Source: Micrasema longulum
Lineage: Eukaryota; Arthropoda; Insecta; Trichoptera; Brachycentridae
Direction: 5' to 3'
Assembly: GCA_022494885.1 (NCBI GenBank)
Contig: JAGVSM010004545.1
Span: 26,668-90,667, forward strand
DNA: 64,000 nt
Positions 54,315-64,000 of the stretch are shown piece after piece; positions within the stretch are counted from its first letter, which is position 1, and every line of letters starts with the position of its first letter. Below the pieces are notes generated by a model. It did no database searches, was not told the DNA's origin, and was given only the letters and a program-made list of their open reading frames with translations. The translations under genes were made by a program, and so were the position numbers.

Positions 54315-54529
54315 ATTATAAATTTTAATATCAAATAACCTCCGTTGTTAGGTTGGAATTTTTTAAATTGTATATTGAACGCTTTTCTTCACCTTGGCAA
54401 GTATCTTTACAATTCTAGAATATGTCTACTGAAGCAAAAGCTCTTGGTGGTCATTAAAAAAAGTAAAACTACCCCTACAAGATTTGTTGACACTAAATCA
54501 AAATTATCATTTTTTATTTTATTTATTTA

Positions 54530-55600
54530 TTTATTTTTTACATACATTTTAGTTATTTTTAAAACATTTTAAATTTATTTATTTTTTACAGGACTCACCA
54601 AGGCAAAGAGGCTTGTCGGTAAAGATCCTTTACAATTTATAATATGATAGTCCTACATAGCTGTATAATAATAATTACTACTAACTTAAATATAAGGAGC
54701 GAAAAAAGTACATGCAATTTATGCTTTCAAAAAAATATTTAGAAAGATGTAAAAAAAAGCAAAAAATAAGTGAATGATAACGCAATTTTAAGATAAAAAA
54801 TAAATAAATACAGAACCGGAGTACCAAAATTTAAAACAGAAGTGTGTACATATTTAATGGGCACAAAGCATTTTATTAAAAACATTATTTATTAACATAT
54901 CCATATCTATATCAATATCTATATCTAAGTCAATATCTATATCACATCCTCATCCATATCCATACATATATATACCCGTACATGCACACATCCATAAATA
55001 CATATATACACATATGTACATGTGTACAAATATGTACATGTGTATAAAAATAGAAATAAACGTATTTGTTTATTAATTACCTTAAATCAAAAACTATTAC
55101 TATGTATGTACATACATATGAACATACATATACACACATAAACATCCATGAGAATATTACTTAGTTATAAATTCTATTTTATATAAATCTATATTTACAA
55201 ATGTTCAATTTTTTTAATATATAAACTCCTGATCAAATAGCCAGTCTATTATTTTGCCCTTGTCACTTTTGGTAGTGCCATTTCTCAGATTTTTCGTTAA
55301 CAAATTGAACATAACTGGAACCACATATTTTTTAATTCTTGTTCCATATTTGTTGCTTGTCTTTGGAATAAATAAACCTTCATTTTGTGTGAATCTTGTG
55401 TAATAACTATGTTCCAATAAATTTTTTAATTTATCACTTTTTTTTTGTTCCAAAATGATACAGAGCCACCGAATTGTCCCTGTAGAAGATGCAAAAACTA
55501 TTTTTGTAGAGCTATTATGTGATTTAAAGTAAGTGATAATTTTGTACAAGAAATTACTAGAATTTATGACGTCTGCACGACACGAAACTATTTTGAATTA
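54530..55600 (-). pseudogene. LINE 3' end with C-terminal ORF and simple-repeat 3' UTR
   Basis: On the minus strand the open frame 55214-55549 reads ASSTGTIRWLCIILEQKKSD, LLEHSYYTRFTQNEGLFIP, then NKYGTRIKKYVVPVMFNLLT and ends WLFDQEFIY. The YG.R..K..VP...N pattern resembles LINE ORF2 C-termini, though weakly. Downstream come CA/TA hexamer runs (54895-55140), a foldable AAGGATCTTTACCGACAAGC ... CTTGGTGAGTCCTG and an (AAATA)n tail at 54530-54590. Confidence 0.5.
54895..55140. repeat. Simple sequence repeats
   Basis: Imperfect (ATATCT)n at 54900-54960 and TACATGTG/ACATAT-rich runs at 54995-55140, inside the presumed LINE 3' UTR. Confidence 0.7.
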
Positions 55601-56810
55601 AATTGAAATTTCTACAATCAGCGAGTCGGACTCCCAATGGGTTCAACATTGCCTCCAATCTTAACGGATATATTTTTAAATGATCTAGAAGATAAGTTAT
55701 TAAATTCTAGTCATCCTCTTATAAAAACATGTGTTTTTAAATGGCACATATTTGTTGATGGCATATTTTGTGTGTTTTGGAAACTGATAGGCAGTTAGAT
55801 TCCTTTTTTACCCATATTAATATACTTTACAAAAACATTAAATTTACTTTTAAAAATAATAAAGATAATTTAACATTTTCCTTTATTTACTAGATCTCTA
55901 ATGATCTTTACCGTGAACCTACACACACGAACACTGTAATTCCTACAAATTTCTTACATCATATTGCACATAAAATGGCTAGTTTTCACTCTTTGTTAAA
56001 CAGATTAATTAATATCCCCCTTAGTATCAAATAATTAAAGGAAAAACCTTAAACAAACCATCTAATTGTGACTTAGTACATTAACATTTTTTATGTAGCT
56101 GAATAAAAATAAAAATGAATTCATCGAAAAATATTTGTATTTTTCGAATAAAAGTATAAAAACTGATAATAAATCCTAGAAGAAAATTCTATTCACTGGT
56201 TCAATACCTTTAAATATTAGTGAATTCTTACCCCTCAATATACAACCCGCGTTCTATACAAACAACAATTTAGGAAAATACTTGATAACTCCAAACTGAA
56301 AATAGAACTTTTAGAAAAAAGCTGTGTGTATTAAATTCCGTGTGGAGATTTTAACAGTAAATATATCAGCAAAACTGCGAGAAATTTGAAAACTATAGTT
56401 AACGAACACCACCGTGGACTTTCTAGCAATAGTTTTTCTGAATTTGCAAACCATATTATTGATGTAAACCATTCTTTTCATTCACATAAAATTAAACTTT
56501 TACATTCTGTCACAAATAAAGGTATCGTAATGAATAACCTAATAATCCAAAAAAATATATTTCCGAGAAAAGTTAATAGTATTATTTTTTCATTCTTCAC
56601 TCCTGCTATCAATTTTCCCCATAGTTAGGAAAACCCCACACCCTTCACCTCACATTGCCGTGCCCCTTCCACCCGACCCCATCAGCGCCTAAGTACTAAT
56701 CTGTGAATATATTTTAGTTATGTTTATATTTACACCTGATGATGGGTAATTCAGAACACCTGAAACTAGTTGTGTTAATATATATTCAACTCTTATGATG
56801 TAAACGTTAC
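55600..56810 (+). mobile_element. Penelope-like element PLE-c, dead RT and GIY-YIG
   Basis: RT part: VGLPMGSTLPPILTDIF (about 55625-55680), then SSHPLIKTCVFKWHIFVDGI with the catalytic YVDD box reading FVDG, so the second Asp is lost. LDSFFTHINILYKNIKFTFK and YREPTHTNTVIPTN (55910-55955) follow, then HKMASFHSLLNRLINIPLS. A GIY-YIG endonuclease follows (about 56325-56620): IPCGDF, KYIS, KTARNLK, VNEHHRGLSS. These are consecutive domains of Penelope-like elements. Several frameshifts and stops. The 3' end carries a hammerhead-like motif. Confidence 0.85.
56732..56775 (+). ncRNA. Hammerhead-ribozyme-like motif (PLE-c)
   Basis: ACAC/GTGT stem I, perfect CTGATGA, weak stem II (only GG/CC obvious), GAAA, palindrome ACTAGT, T at the cleavage position. 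It lies at the 3' end of the recognisable PLE, as expected for these elements. The poor stem II makes activity doubtful. Confidence 0.5.
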
Positions 56811-57305
56811 GAAGTGTTTTATTTTAAATCAACTCAAAACACAAGGGAAAAATATTTTTTAGATGTTGATATACCAATTTTAAAAAAAATACATTTGTTG
56901 TAAAAAATAATAACGGGGTTATCGTTTAAGTTTTTTTTTTACTGAAATGTTTAGAATTCAAAATTTAAAAAACTTTTATCGTTAATATTTATTCATATAA
57001 AATAACAAAAAAAAAAGTAATAAAGTATCCCTAACTCTATGAAGCCAAGAGCCTTGTGTTGAGTTCGGATACAACATAATAAAAAGTGAAAGCATCCATA
57101 TTATTAAAGAATACTACAAACAAAAATCATTAAAGAAACATAAATTTTATTAAACATCTGGACAACACGCTGAATAGTATTATATTTAAATATTTGCATT
57201 GTCTCGCAGCAATCTCCTGCAATGGTCTCTTCTTTTAGACAAAAGCCAAACTTGTACACTTCTCCTGAAAATGGTTTTCGATTAAGAACAATATAGAAAT
57301 GGGCC
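56811..57305. other. Intergenic, no gene seen
   Basis: A/T-rich sequence. No recognised feature. Confidence 0.3.
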
Positions 57306-57307
57306 AT

Positions 57308-57420
57308 CGCGCGTCGTCCTGACTACGGATCAAAAGCTCTAAGTTTTGAAACTCGCTCTACCACAACGTTTTCCCATTTTCTTACACGCTTATTAATTTA
57401 CGACAGAATTACTAGGGTTA
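57308..57420 (+). repeat. Possible SINE-2 relic
   Basis: GTCGTCCTGACTACGGATCA, TTTTGAAACTCGCTCTACCA and CAACGTTTTCCCATTTTCT align loosely to the SINE-2 head and body start at 4.01 kb. Confidence 0.35.
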
Positions 57421-57880
57421 ATAAAAAAAACTGATGTTTACAAACATGTGAAATTTATAATAAAAGTGTTTAGCACTTAAACACTAAATATATTCAACGT
57501 GGGTATCTGATTGAACAAAACAAATTTAGTATTGGAGCGCTGACTCTAGTTTCGGTACTTTTCAATTACCCATTTCCTTGAACCATAAAACTAGTTCCCG
57601 TTTCCTCTCACCTCTTCTACTTCCTTCGTCCTCTTTCCGCTTTTGCTACCTGCATTGACCCAATCGGTCGGATATTTCCCGTAGGGCTGTGTCACATTCC
57701 CCGAGACCCTTTAGGAAAACTAGTAAGACAACTAAAACTCAACATGGAGACGATATACAAGTATTATGATCTCTATAAAAAATACCATGCTGACCGGTTT
57801 CCGAATACAACATTTATTTTTTCATGATGTTTATATAAAAAAACTAATAAAATGTTTTTGATAAAACATTTTGTTTAGTT
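57421..57880. other. Intergenic, no gene seen
   Basis: Less A/T-biased at 57540-57720 (C-rich CTCACCTCTTCTACTTCC) but no open frame or known repeat. Confidence 0.3.
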
Positions 57881-57884
57881 TTTT

Positions 57885-58075
57885 TGCTCACGCCGTCCTG
57901 GAAGGCCGCCGAGGACAATCTTTCAACTTTATTCGGCGGAACTAAGGGGCGCTGGATTGACGTGGGAAGTGGCAAAAATGCTGGCTGGCGATAGGTTCTC
58001 CTGGAGACAACTGGTGATGTCCACATGCTCCACTTAGGAGCGAATGTGGAAAAGAAGGAGAAGAAGAAGAAGTAG
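57885..58075 (+). pseudogene. LINE-B C-terminus with (GAA)n tail
   Basis: The plus-strand frame reads RRPGRPPRTIFQLYSAELRG, then AGLTWEVAKMLAGDRFSWRQ and LVMSTCST with a TAG, followed by ERMWK. This is the best protein match to the 16.9 kb copy. The tail is GAAGGAGAAGAAGAAGAAG (58052-58071). Confidence 0.8.
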
Positions 58076-58950
58076 AATTGTAATATTATCTTATTATTAT
58101 AAATATTATATTATGTATTTGAAATATTAATATTATTTTATTACAGGCAATCTTCGCTTGGGCGCCGATACGATGCATCTCATGTATTGCTTTTTGTCTG
58201 CGTTTTTCTTCCTTCAAAAATTCATTTGGGTGCAAAGGTTTGGATGTTTTTTAACTGGCTGACCGAAATAGAATGGACAATAAACAACTTGGCAATTTAT
58301 TCCATTTTGAAACGACCCTGTTGGAAAAGATTATTTTGGGAACTGGTCCATATCAATTCCGTAATTGGGAACGATAGTGCTTCCAGTTATGACCCCGTTA
58401 ATTGGTGTGGGGATTTAATTGATACATCTCTTGCAGAGGCTGTCATAAAAATCATTTAGCGTCTCATAAATTTCAATAAAGTCTCATCCATTCCTTTCTG
58501 TCATTCTTCCAATAATGTAAGTCTCGGTGTTTTTTACCTAACGCGGTAAGTGATTGATTTGTTGTGTTGATTGAATTGGTAGGTCGAAAATTGAAGTGGT
58601 CGGACTTGCTCAACAATTTATGTTACACAACACAAAAAAACCGAACAAAAGTGCTTACCTCCTAAAAACATAAAGAGCATAGTTTTTCACTCCTCTTCCT
58701 GTTTTTTGGAATAAAATTATTAATTTATTTTTATCGCTTTCAGTGCTCAGTGTCCAAACTGCAATTTTTCCAAAAAACAGTAAAAAAACAGGTAATTGCG
58801 GTTTTCCTAAGATTGTTATATATAAATTATGGGAATCAGAAAAAGTCATCTTTTTTGTCTGCCGATCTTGAATATAACATTACAGTAAGAAACGTACATA
58901 AATACAGATTTCAGATAATTAACTACATAAAAATAAAAACATGGAATACA
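58076..58950. other. Intergenic with an unassigned open frame
   Basis: 58147-58459 is preceded by TTATTACAG and is less A/T-rich. The frame at 58187-58459 reads KVWMFFNWLTEIEWTINNLA with no recognisable domain. It could be an exon, but nothing more supports it. Confidence 0.25.
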
Positions 58951-58954
58951 AAAA

Positions 58955-59030
58955 AACATGGACATTCAAACATAGGTAAAATTGAGAGCGTTACGCATTA
59001 TGTAATGTGATCACTTAAAGCATCTCAAGA
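58955..59030 (-). repeat. REP-X relic
   Basis: Plus-strand GACATTCAAACATAGGTAAA and TGTAATGTGATCACTTAAAG correspond to TGTTCAAACATAGGCAGAAT and TGTGTAAAGTGGCCACTTAAA of the family. Confidence 0.4.
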
Positions 59031-60555
59031 TCTATAAATTCTGGGACTCAAATGTTACCTTTTCAAAAAATTCAACACTTTTATTTGGGTACCTTTTCCT
59101 GTATATTTTGTGGCTTTATTTTATTCTTACTTCTATTTCATTGAAGTATTTTGATAATTACTTTTGTATTTGGCCCAGTTTTTTATATTTTAGTATTTTA
59201 CATTGCATAATTATCATTTACATTGTCATAATAAATATATTTCGTCATTTTAGGTTTTTGCAATATTTTGTCAATTATTCGTTTTTATTTAAACAGAATG
59301 TACCTTCTATTTTCATGTACTATTATTATAGCATTAGGTATTGTAACTACATTATGTTATGGTTTTTTTTTCTCGTTCTTCAAAGATACTTATATTTTTT
59401 CACTTTAGTTGCATACAATATCTTGTAAATTTAAGTATATATTATCTGATGATCTAGTGTCGAGTTGTTGAATTTGCACATTTTACTCTAGTAATCTATA
59501 AGTGCGAAACACCAACATACAAATAAATAAACTAATTTATTCAAACACTTTATATACATATACATAAACATTTAACATTCATATCCATAAGGGCGGGTAT
59601 ATTGCCAAGGCAATTCCTTCCTACTAACCCAAACCGTTCAATTTGAGCAAATCAGTGGGATATGAACATATTGCTGGTTTATTAAAAATTTCTTCATAGA
59701 ATAAAATATTGATGAAAATAGTTTTTTTTAAGAATAAAAATTTACTAAATAAATACACTATACTATGAAGAAAATATAAACGAATACTTGAAAATTGTAT
59801 GTCCAAAAATAGATTTTTTCAAGGTGAAGTTGGATCTTACTGTAGAATTAATTATCATTGCAGTCTTTTAATTCATCAATAAATTAAGCGTTTTTTTTTA
59901 TAGTTTAGACATTTTATCTTCCCTACTTTTATTACTGCATACGAAGTCTAAAGGTATTTTATAAGTATTATTCCTAAGTAAGAACGCGTGTTTTGTAAAG
60001 GACTTTGTTCATACTTTTTTATCGATTACTTTCCCTACATTTCTTCGTAGATTCAAATGTCAGAGGTTTTTATTGTTAGAAAAATGATTTTCCGGTGATT
60101 TTCCTTAGGAAAAGGCGTCAAACCCGTACATTATGTAGTTTCTCGTTGGAAATAATGACTCACCTAAGAGTTTTCCCAACCCTTGCGAAGTAAAATTACT
60201 CAATAACGGAAAAGCGATTTTCTCTGCGGTTTCCTTAGAAAGGGCCACTGCTGCATTTAGTTTCTGTGCGATTATATTTCAAGTATTTTCGCAAGCCGTT
60301 GTATTTCAACTTCTGAGTTTGCAGCAGAAATTATGTACCTGATTTTAAATCAGACGTCAATTATTTTGCTACATTAAGAAAAGTATTATCATAAATGCTA
60401 TGTTTTATAATAATTTAAGACACCTTGTTCAATTCTGTGCCTTTTATAGGTAACTTGTGTAATATTGCATAGTATCAAGTCTAAATACGATGCATACTGT
60501 CTGTATCTCCAGTCTCTAATCTAATAAAATGCCGATCATTCTTCATGCCGAATTC
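59031..60555. other. Intergenic, no gene seen
   Basis: 59108-59428 is T-rich with hydrophobic pseudo-frames. 59585-59640 has a possible LINE-tail hairpin (TTGCCAAGGCAATTCC). 60085-60240 holds an imperfect repeat (TTTTCCTTAGGAAAAGG and GGTTTCCTTAGAAAGGG). Confidence 0.3.
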
Positions 60556-60559
60556 TTGC

Positions 60560-60672
60560 ATAATTTCAGGATGCAAATTTTTAGCACCTTACCAAAACTC
60601 AAAACACCAAACTTTTGGGTTTGAAAAATTAGTATTTGAGGAGAATATAAGATATAAATAAGGTGGTGTACT
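60560..60672 (+). pseudogene. LINE-B fragment, left part of an interrupted copy
   Basis: GGATGCAAATTTTTAGCACC, ACCAAAACTCAAAACACCAA and GAATATAAGATATAAATAAG align with 16810-16915. It breaks off at REP-X and continues at 61251. Confidence 0.7.
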
Positions 60673-61242
60673 ATGTAACATTCACCATTCTGCCTATTTT
60701 CAAACATCTACATTTCCTCACCTCTTCTTTTTGTCCACTTTTATGAAGAAAAAGAGCTAAATTGACAATGACTGGTCATCCTGTAAGTCCTGTAAATGCC
60801 TCGACTTCTATGTTTCCTTCTCAAAAATCGTTTCCCTTTCTGTTCAAAAAGATTAAGATCTAAATAACTTCCTTGTGAGAAAATCCAGCCTGTTTAAACC
60901 CAACTGGTCCAAGAAGAAGTTTAAATATTGGAAAATTGTTTTCAGGCGTTGCCTAGGATGTGAAATAATTCCATCGGATAAATCTCTTAAAAACAATAAA
61001 GGTGTCAATTTTCTAACTTCACTAAAATAAAAAAAATGGAGGAATTTAATAAATATGGATGTACAAACATAGGCAAAATGGTGAATGTTATACAGTGTGT
61101 AAAGTGCCCACTGAAACCAGCCAATGACAGGTCATAAGCCCTGTAAATGCCTAGACTTTCATATTGTTTTCGAAGGTATTCCACATCCCTGTTGTAATTT
61201 GTTCACCTGTCTACAAGCATTTAGACATACTCAAAATATTGT
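60673..61242. mobile_element. REP-X composite inserted in LINE-B
   Basis: The insertion is flanked by GGTGTACT on both sides (60665-60672 and 61243-61250; GTGGTGTACT if the element ends two bases earlier). The left part runs in plus orientation (TGTAACATTCACCATTCTGC ... AAGAGCTAAA), then switches to minus orientation (CAATGACTGGTCATCCTGTA, TTTTCAGGCGTTGCCTAGGA, AGCCAATGACAGGTCATAAG) and ends CTCAAAATATTGT. Confidence 0.65.
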
Positions 61243-61250
61243 GGTGTACT

Positions 61251-61560
61251 AACTTTAAGCCTGAGAACGCACGCGAACAGGCGTTTTGAGGATGTGGAGG
61301 TTGATCTGGCTTGGACGCGTACATCGAGTGCCTCAGAAAAACTTCAATCCAATTCACCTCATTTTCACACCTGCGGGTTCCCGCCGTCTTGGAAGGACAT
61401 CGATGACGATCTTTCGGCTTTAATCGGCGTAACTAATGGACTCGGGTTAGACGTGGGAGTAGAGGAAAGTACTGCTTGGCGGTAGGGTCTTCTGGAGAAG
61501 TCTGATGATATCCACACTATTCCACTTTGGAACAGATGAGCAAAAAAATAATGATTAGTA
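61251..61560 (+). pseudogene. LINE-B fragment, right part
   Basis: Continues the interrupted copy: GAGAACGCACGCGAACAGGC, GATCTGGCTTGGACGCGTAC, GCGGGTTCCCGCCGTC, GACTCGGGTTAGACGTGGGA and CTTCTGGAGAAGTCTGATGA, matching 16925-17140 and 57890-58050. It ends in GCAAAAAAATAATGA. The frame is broken. Confidence 0.7.
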
Positions 61561-61875
61561 TCGATTCAGTATTTATATGAAACATAAAGAACAAAATAGT
61601 AAAGAAACTCCAAATTCCAGGATCTCAAAACTCACGTAAATGGGGTTTAAAATTGTACAATAAGTTACTGAAGAAATTGAAAAAACGGGGAGTCTAAAAA
61701 TATTTTTTTTTTATTTGAAAAAATACGTTCTTTGTGAATTTTATTCAATCAGTTATAAACCAACTAAATAAACTATCAGTGCCAGAAACCCTGCCCTTAT
61801 GGCGATATTTCACAAAATGGTGCCTTAAAAATTAGCCATAATTATTATTTTATATAACTTCATGATTGTTTTTTT
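61561..61875. other. Intergenic, no gene seen
   Basis: A/T-rich sequence. No recognised feature. Confidence 0.3.
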
Positions 61876-62370
61876 GTCGGCCGAGTGATGTGATGGTCAG
61901 CGCATTCACCCACCATGCAAGAGGTTTCAGGTTCGATTCCCGACATGGTTGATATAAAATATTTATTTAAAACCCTATTTCCTCACCCCTTAACCTTCTT
62001 AAGAGCTCTATTTTTTCTCATTTCTTATATAATATATTATTTTTCTCTTTACTGTGTAACATGTTCTCTCAATATATTTGTGAAAAACTTTAACTGGATG
62101 TATGTACTATTTTTTATATTTTGTATTCTTATATAACAACTGTTGTTTTTCCTTAATAAATAAAAATCAAAAAAAAAAAAAAAAGAAAAGGGTGTTTTTA
62201 CACCAAAATACTTTATAGTCCCTGGACTCGAACCTGAAGTGTAAGACTGATCATCTTACCTTCATTTAACAAAAATGAGCAAGATATACTGCGATTGGTG
62301 TACGAATGTAGTGCCCTTTGCACCATTAATTGCGGAAAGGGAATGATCATGATGATGAAGATTGTTTTTC
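61876..62370 (+). mobile_element. SINE-3 split by a poly(A) insertion
   Basis: 61876-61970 has the head (GTCGGCCGAGTGATGTGATG, CACCATGCAAGAGG, perfect B box GGTTCGATTCCCGAC) and the TTTATTTAAAA block. 62188-62370 resumes the body exactly where the 41.9 kb copy continues (GGGTGTTTTTAC, TAGTCCCTGGACTCGAACCT, AAGTGTAAGACTGATCATC, ATTGCGGAAAGGGAATGATC) and ends (ATG)n. Confidence 0.75.
61971..62187 (+). mobile_element. Short retroposed insert with poly(A) tail
   Basis: About 215 bp without similarity to SINE-3, containing AATAAATAAAAATC immediately before a 16-17 nt A run (about 62168-62186). Probably a severely 5'-truncated LINE 3' UTR, or a retroposed mRNA end, that landed in the SINE-3. Confidence 0.55.
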
Positions 62371-63015
62371 TGAAGTGTATTATTAATGTCAAAACTCGAT
62401 TGCGTTTTATATTTAAAACCTTAATAATATTGTAGAAATTAAAGACATGTAACTCATTTAATATTTCAATAAAATACGACTAACCTCCAATGTTATTTTA
62501 TCCCAATATATATTCACTCGGCGTCAATATTTTGACAAGTCCTTTAAAAATAATAACAAACATCTTCAGAATACTTGCCTTCGTTAGATCCTGAAAAGTA
62601 GGAAAATACAAGTTTTTTCATACGAGTAAAGCTTGTCATCTTTCAGGCATGAAAATCTACCCCCTGCCCTGAAACTCCGGAGATAACGTTATTTATTTAT
62701 ACAACTAAATAAAAAGTTATCGCAAAAGTAAAAACGTACGAATGTTGAATAAATTCAAGAAATATTCAAGTTTATGTTAAAGTACCTTTTATCCTACATT
62801 CCTTATACGTTAACTTTGAAAACAGAACATTGCTCAAAAAGTTCCCAAAACAAACTACTTACTTCGATGTTTAAGGTTTAGTTTTTCAAATAAATGATTC
62901 GATAAGATAAATGTTTCGCAGTAAATGTGAGTATTTAGAAATCTTATGGCAGTTAATAGACAAAGTCTTTGTTTTCTTTGTTTGTGGATCAAAATCTCAA
63001 ATACTGTAAACTTTT
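62371..63015. other. Intergenic, no gene seen
   Basis: A/T-rich sequence. No recognised feature. Confidence 0.3.
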
Positions 63016-63019
63016 TTGA

Positions 63020-63622
63020 ATTTCAATGGTACAAATATCCAATAATCTACAAAAAATCTAGGAGTACTAATGAATGAACCTCTATGCTGGTGAGCTCATA
63101 CTCACTTAGAAGGTTGCAAAATTTACCAATTAATATTAAATGCACTCTCGTACAAGCATTACTACTACCCATTCTACATTACGCTGATATTTCCATGACT
63201 GATTTAAGCTGTGAGCAACTCGATAAACTTGAACGTCTTCAGAATACGTGCATAAAGTATATTTTTGGTCTTAGGAAACATGATTACATTTCTGATTATC
63301 GTAAGCAACTGAAATGGCTCAAAAGTAGACAGCGGAGAGACTATCACTCTCTCTCACTTCTGTTCAATGTACTTCATAGTTCTAACGCTCCTATATACCT
63401 CATCAGTTCATGGTTTACCTCTTTGTTCTGATTCTTAAGGCACCTTCTTAATACCAATCCACAATTCCTCTTTCTTCTCGAACTCATATAGTGTCCATGC
63501 GGCTCGACTGTGGAATCATCTCCCATCCACCATCAAAGATGTTACTACAGTATCTCTGTTTAAATAACGTCTGAAGAAACATCCCCTTCCTCTTCCTTAA
63601 TATCTCCTTCACTTCATCAAAC
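63020..63622 (+). pseudogene. LINE-C, Jockey-like ORF2 C-terminus
   Basis: The frame 63084-63431 reads RRLQNLPINIKCTLVQALLL, PILHYADISMTDLSCEQLDK, LERLQNTCIKYIFGLRKHDY, then RRDYHSLSLLFNVLHSSNAP, after which a frameshift leads to the eroded end equivalent to SVHAAQLWNHLPS. It has the region deleted at 34.8 kb but lacks about 45 nt upstream of RRLQ that the 34.6 kb copy keeps. No catalytic box. Confidence 0.75.
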
Positions 63623-63634
63623 CATGAACAAATA

Positions 63635-64000
63635 TTTATTTATTTATTGGTTCATATTTTTCGCTTACAAACTATAATTAATAATAAAAATAATGTGACC
63701 TCACTGGGATTTCCCGTGCCGAGGACACTTAAAAATTTAGTTTTTTTCAATTACATTTGAGAATAAACAAAGAAGACTAACTTAAAAAACAAACATAATT
63801 AACAAATATTCAGACAGTTTTCAAAACAAGGTATTTATGTACATCCATATTATTTATATAACAAAACACACAATGAAAATAACAAAAAAATAACATAAGC
63901 TATACAGTTGTGGAGCAGTCAATTCAGTATTGGTATAGGCGAATGAGATAATCCATTTTACTTCTACCTAGCTCCACAATACATTTTTTTATAGCCTTTT
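63635..64000 (-). repeat. LINE 3' tail running off the window
   Basis: (TATTTATT)n, then GTGACCTCACTGGGATTTCC and CGTGCCGAGGACAC, resembling 5082-5110. The terminal block (63900-63985) has GTTGTGGAGC and the complementary AGCTCCACAAT, a potential hairpin. Confidence 0.35.

Noticed and set aside
54895..55140. CRISPR-like array
   Set aside because: The units are short imperfect hexamers without spacers, and the context is a eukaryotic LINE 3' UTR.
55214..55549. Host gene on the minus strand
   Set aside because: The frame is protein-like, but position before a hairpin and (AAATA)n tail fits a LINE ORF2 end better.
59108..59428. Multi-pass membrane protein
   Set aside because: Hydrophobicity comes from a T-rich strand; no ATG context, no codon bias, no family.

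Overview
This window looks like a piece of an AT-rich animal genome, most probably an insect. The evidence is the strong A/T bias, the absence of long open reading frames, many decayed non-LTR retrotransposon (LINE) 3' ends with short tandem tails, tRNA-derived SINEs, a Tc1/mariner relic, and Penelope-like elements with hammerhead-ribozyme-like motifs. The species cannot be named from the sequence. Nearly everything recognisable is transposon debris.

The exception is at 12.66-12.97 kb on the minus strand: an intact, ATG-started, intronless 102-codon ORF encoding a very divergent histone H4. It aligns without gaps to about 87 residues of canonical H4 at roughly 38% identity (hand count). It keeps much of the histone fold, has the same length, and has almost completely changed its N-terminal tail. 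It is the best candidate here for a real and possibly undescribed host gene.

Layout. 1.3-3.8 kb: a Penelope-like relic end and LINE fragments. 4.0-11.4 kb: SINEs, a dead Jockey-like reverse transcriptase (7.4-8.3 kb) and LINE tails. 12.66-12.97 kb: H4 variant. 13.5-19.4 kb: repeat REP-D, LINE-B ends, a Penelope-c end, SINE-3 and a retroelement RNase H relic. 19.5-22.1 kb: two weak host-exon candidates. 23.4-29.7 kb: minus-strand LINE 3' ends with SINEs between them. 30.28-30.80 kb: a MITE. 31.1-36.2 kb: LINE C-termini, REP-D and REP-X. 36.5-37.76 kb: SINE-3 and a deleted Tc1/mariner. 39.3-42.7 kb: SINE-2, REP-D, SINE-1, REP-X, SINE-3 and LINE-A. 43.55-50.3 kb: Penelope-a and -b ends, several inverted, with LINE-B, LINE-A and REP-X. 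51.3-56.8 kb: REP-X, SINE-2, a LINE 3' end and a dead Penelope-like RT/GIY-YIG body (55.6-56.8 kb). 57.9-64 kb: nested LINE-B/REP-X, SINE-3 split by a poly(A) insert, and LINE-C.

Local names are mine. LINE-A is RTE-like with a WFGHVERM motif. LINE-B is RTE-like with a (GAA)n tail. LINE-C is Jockey-like. SINE-1, -2 and -3 are tRNA-derived families. REP-D is a GC-richer repeat of about 450 bp. REP-X is a foldback-like repeat. PLE-a, -b and -c are Penelope-like ends. No CRISPR, rRNA or convincing functional tRNA gene was seen. All alignments were made by eye.
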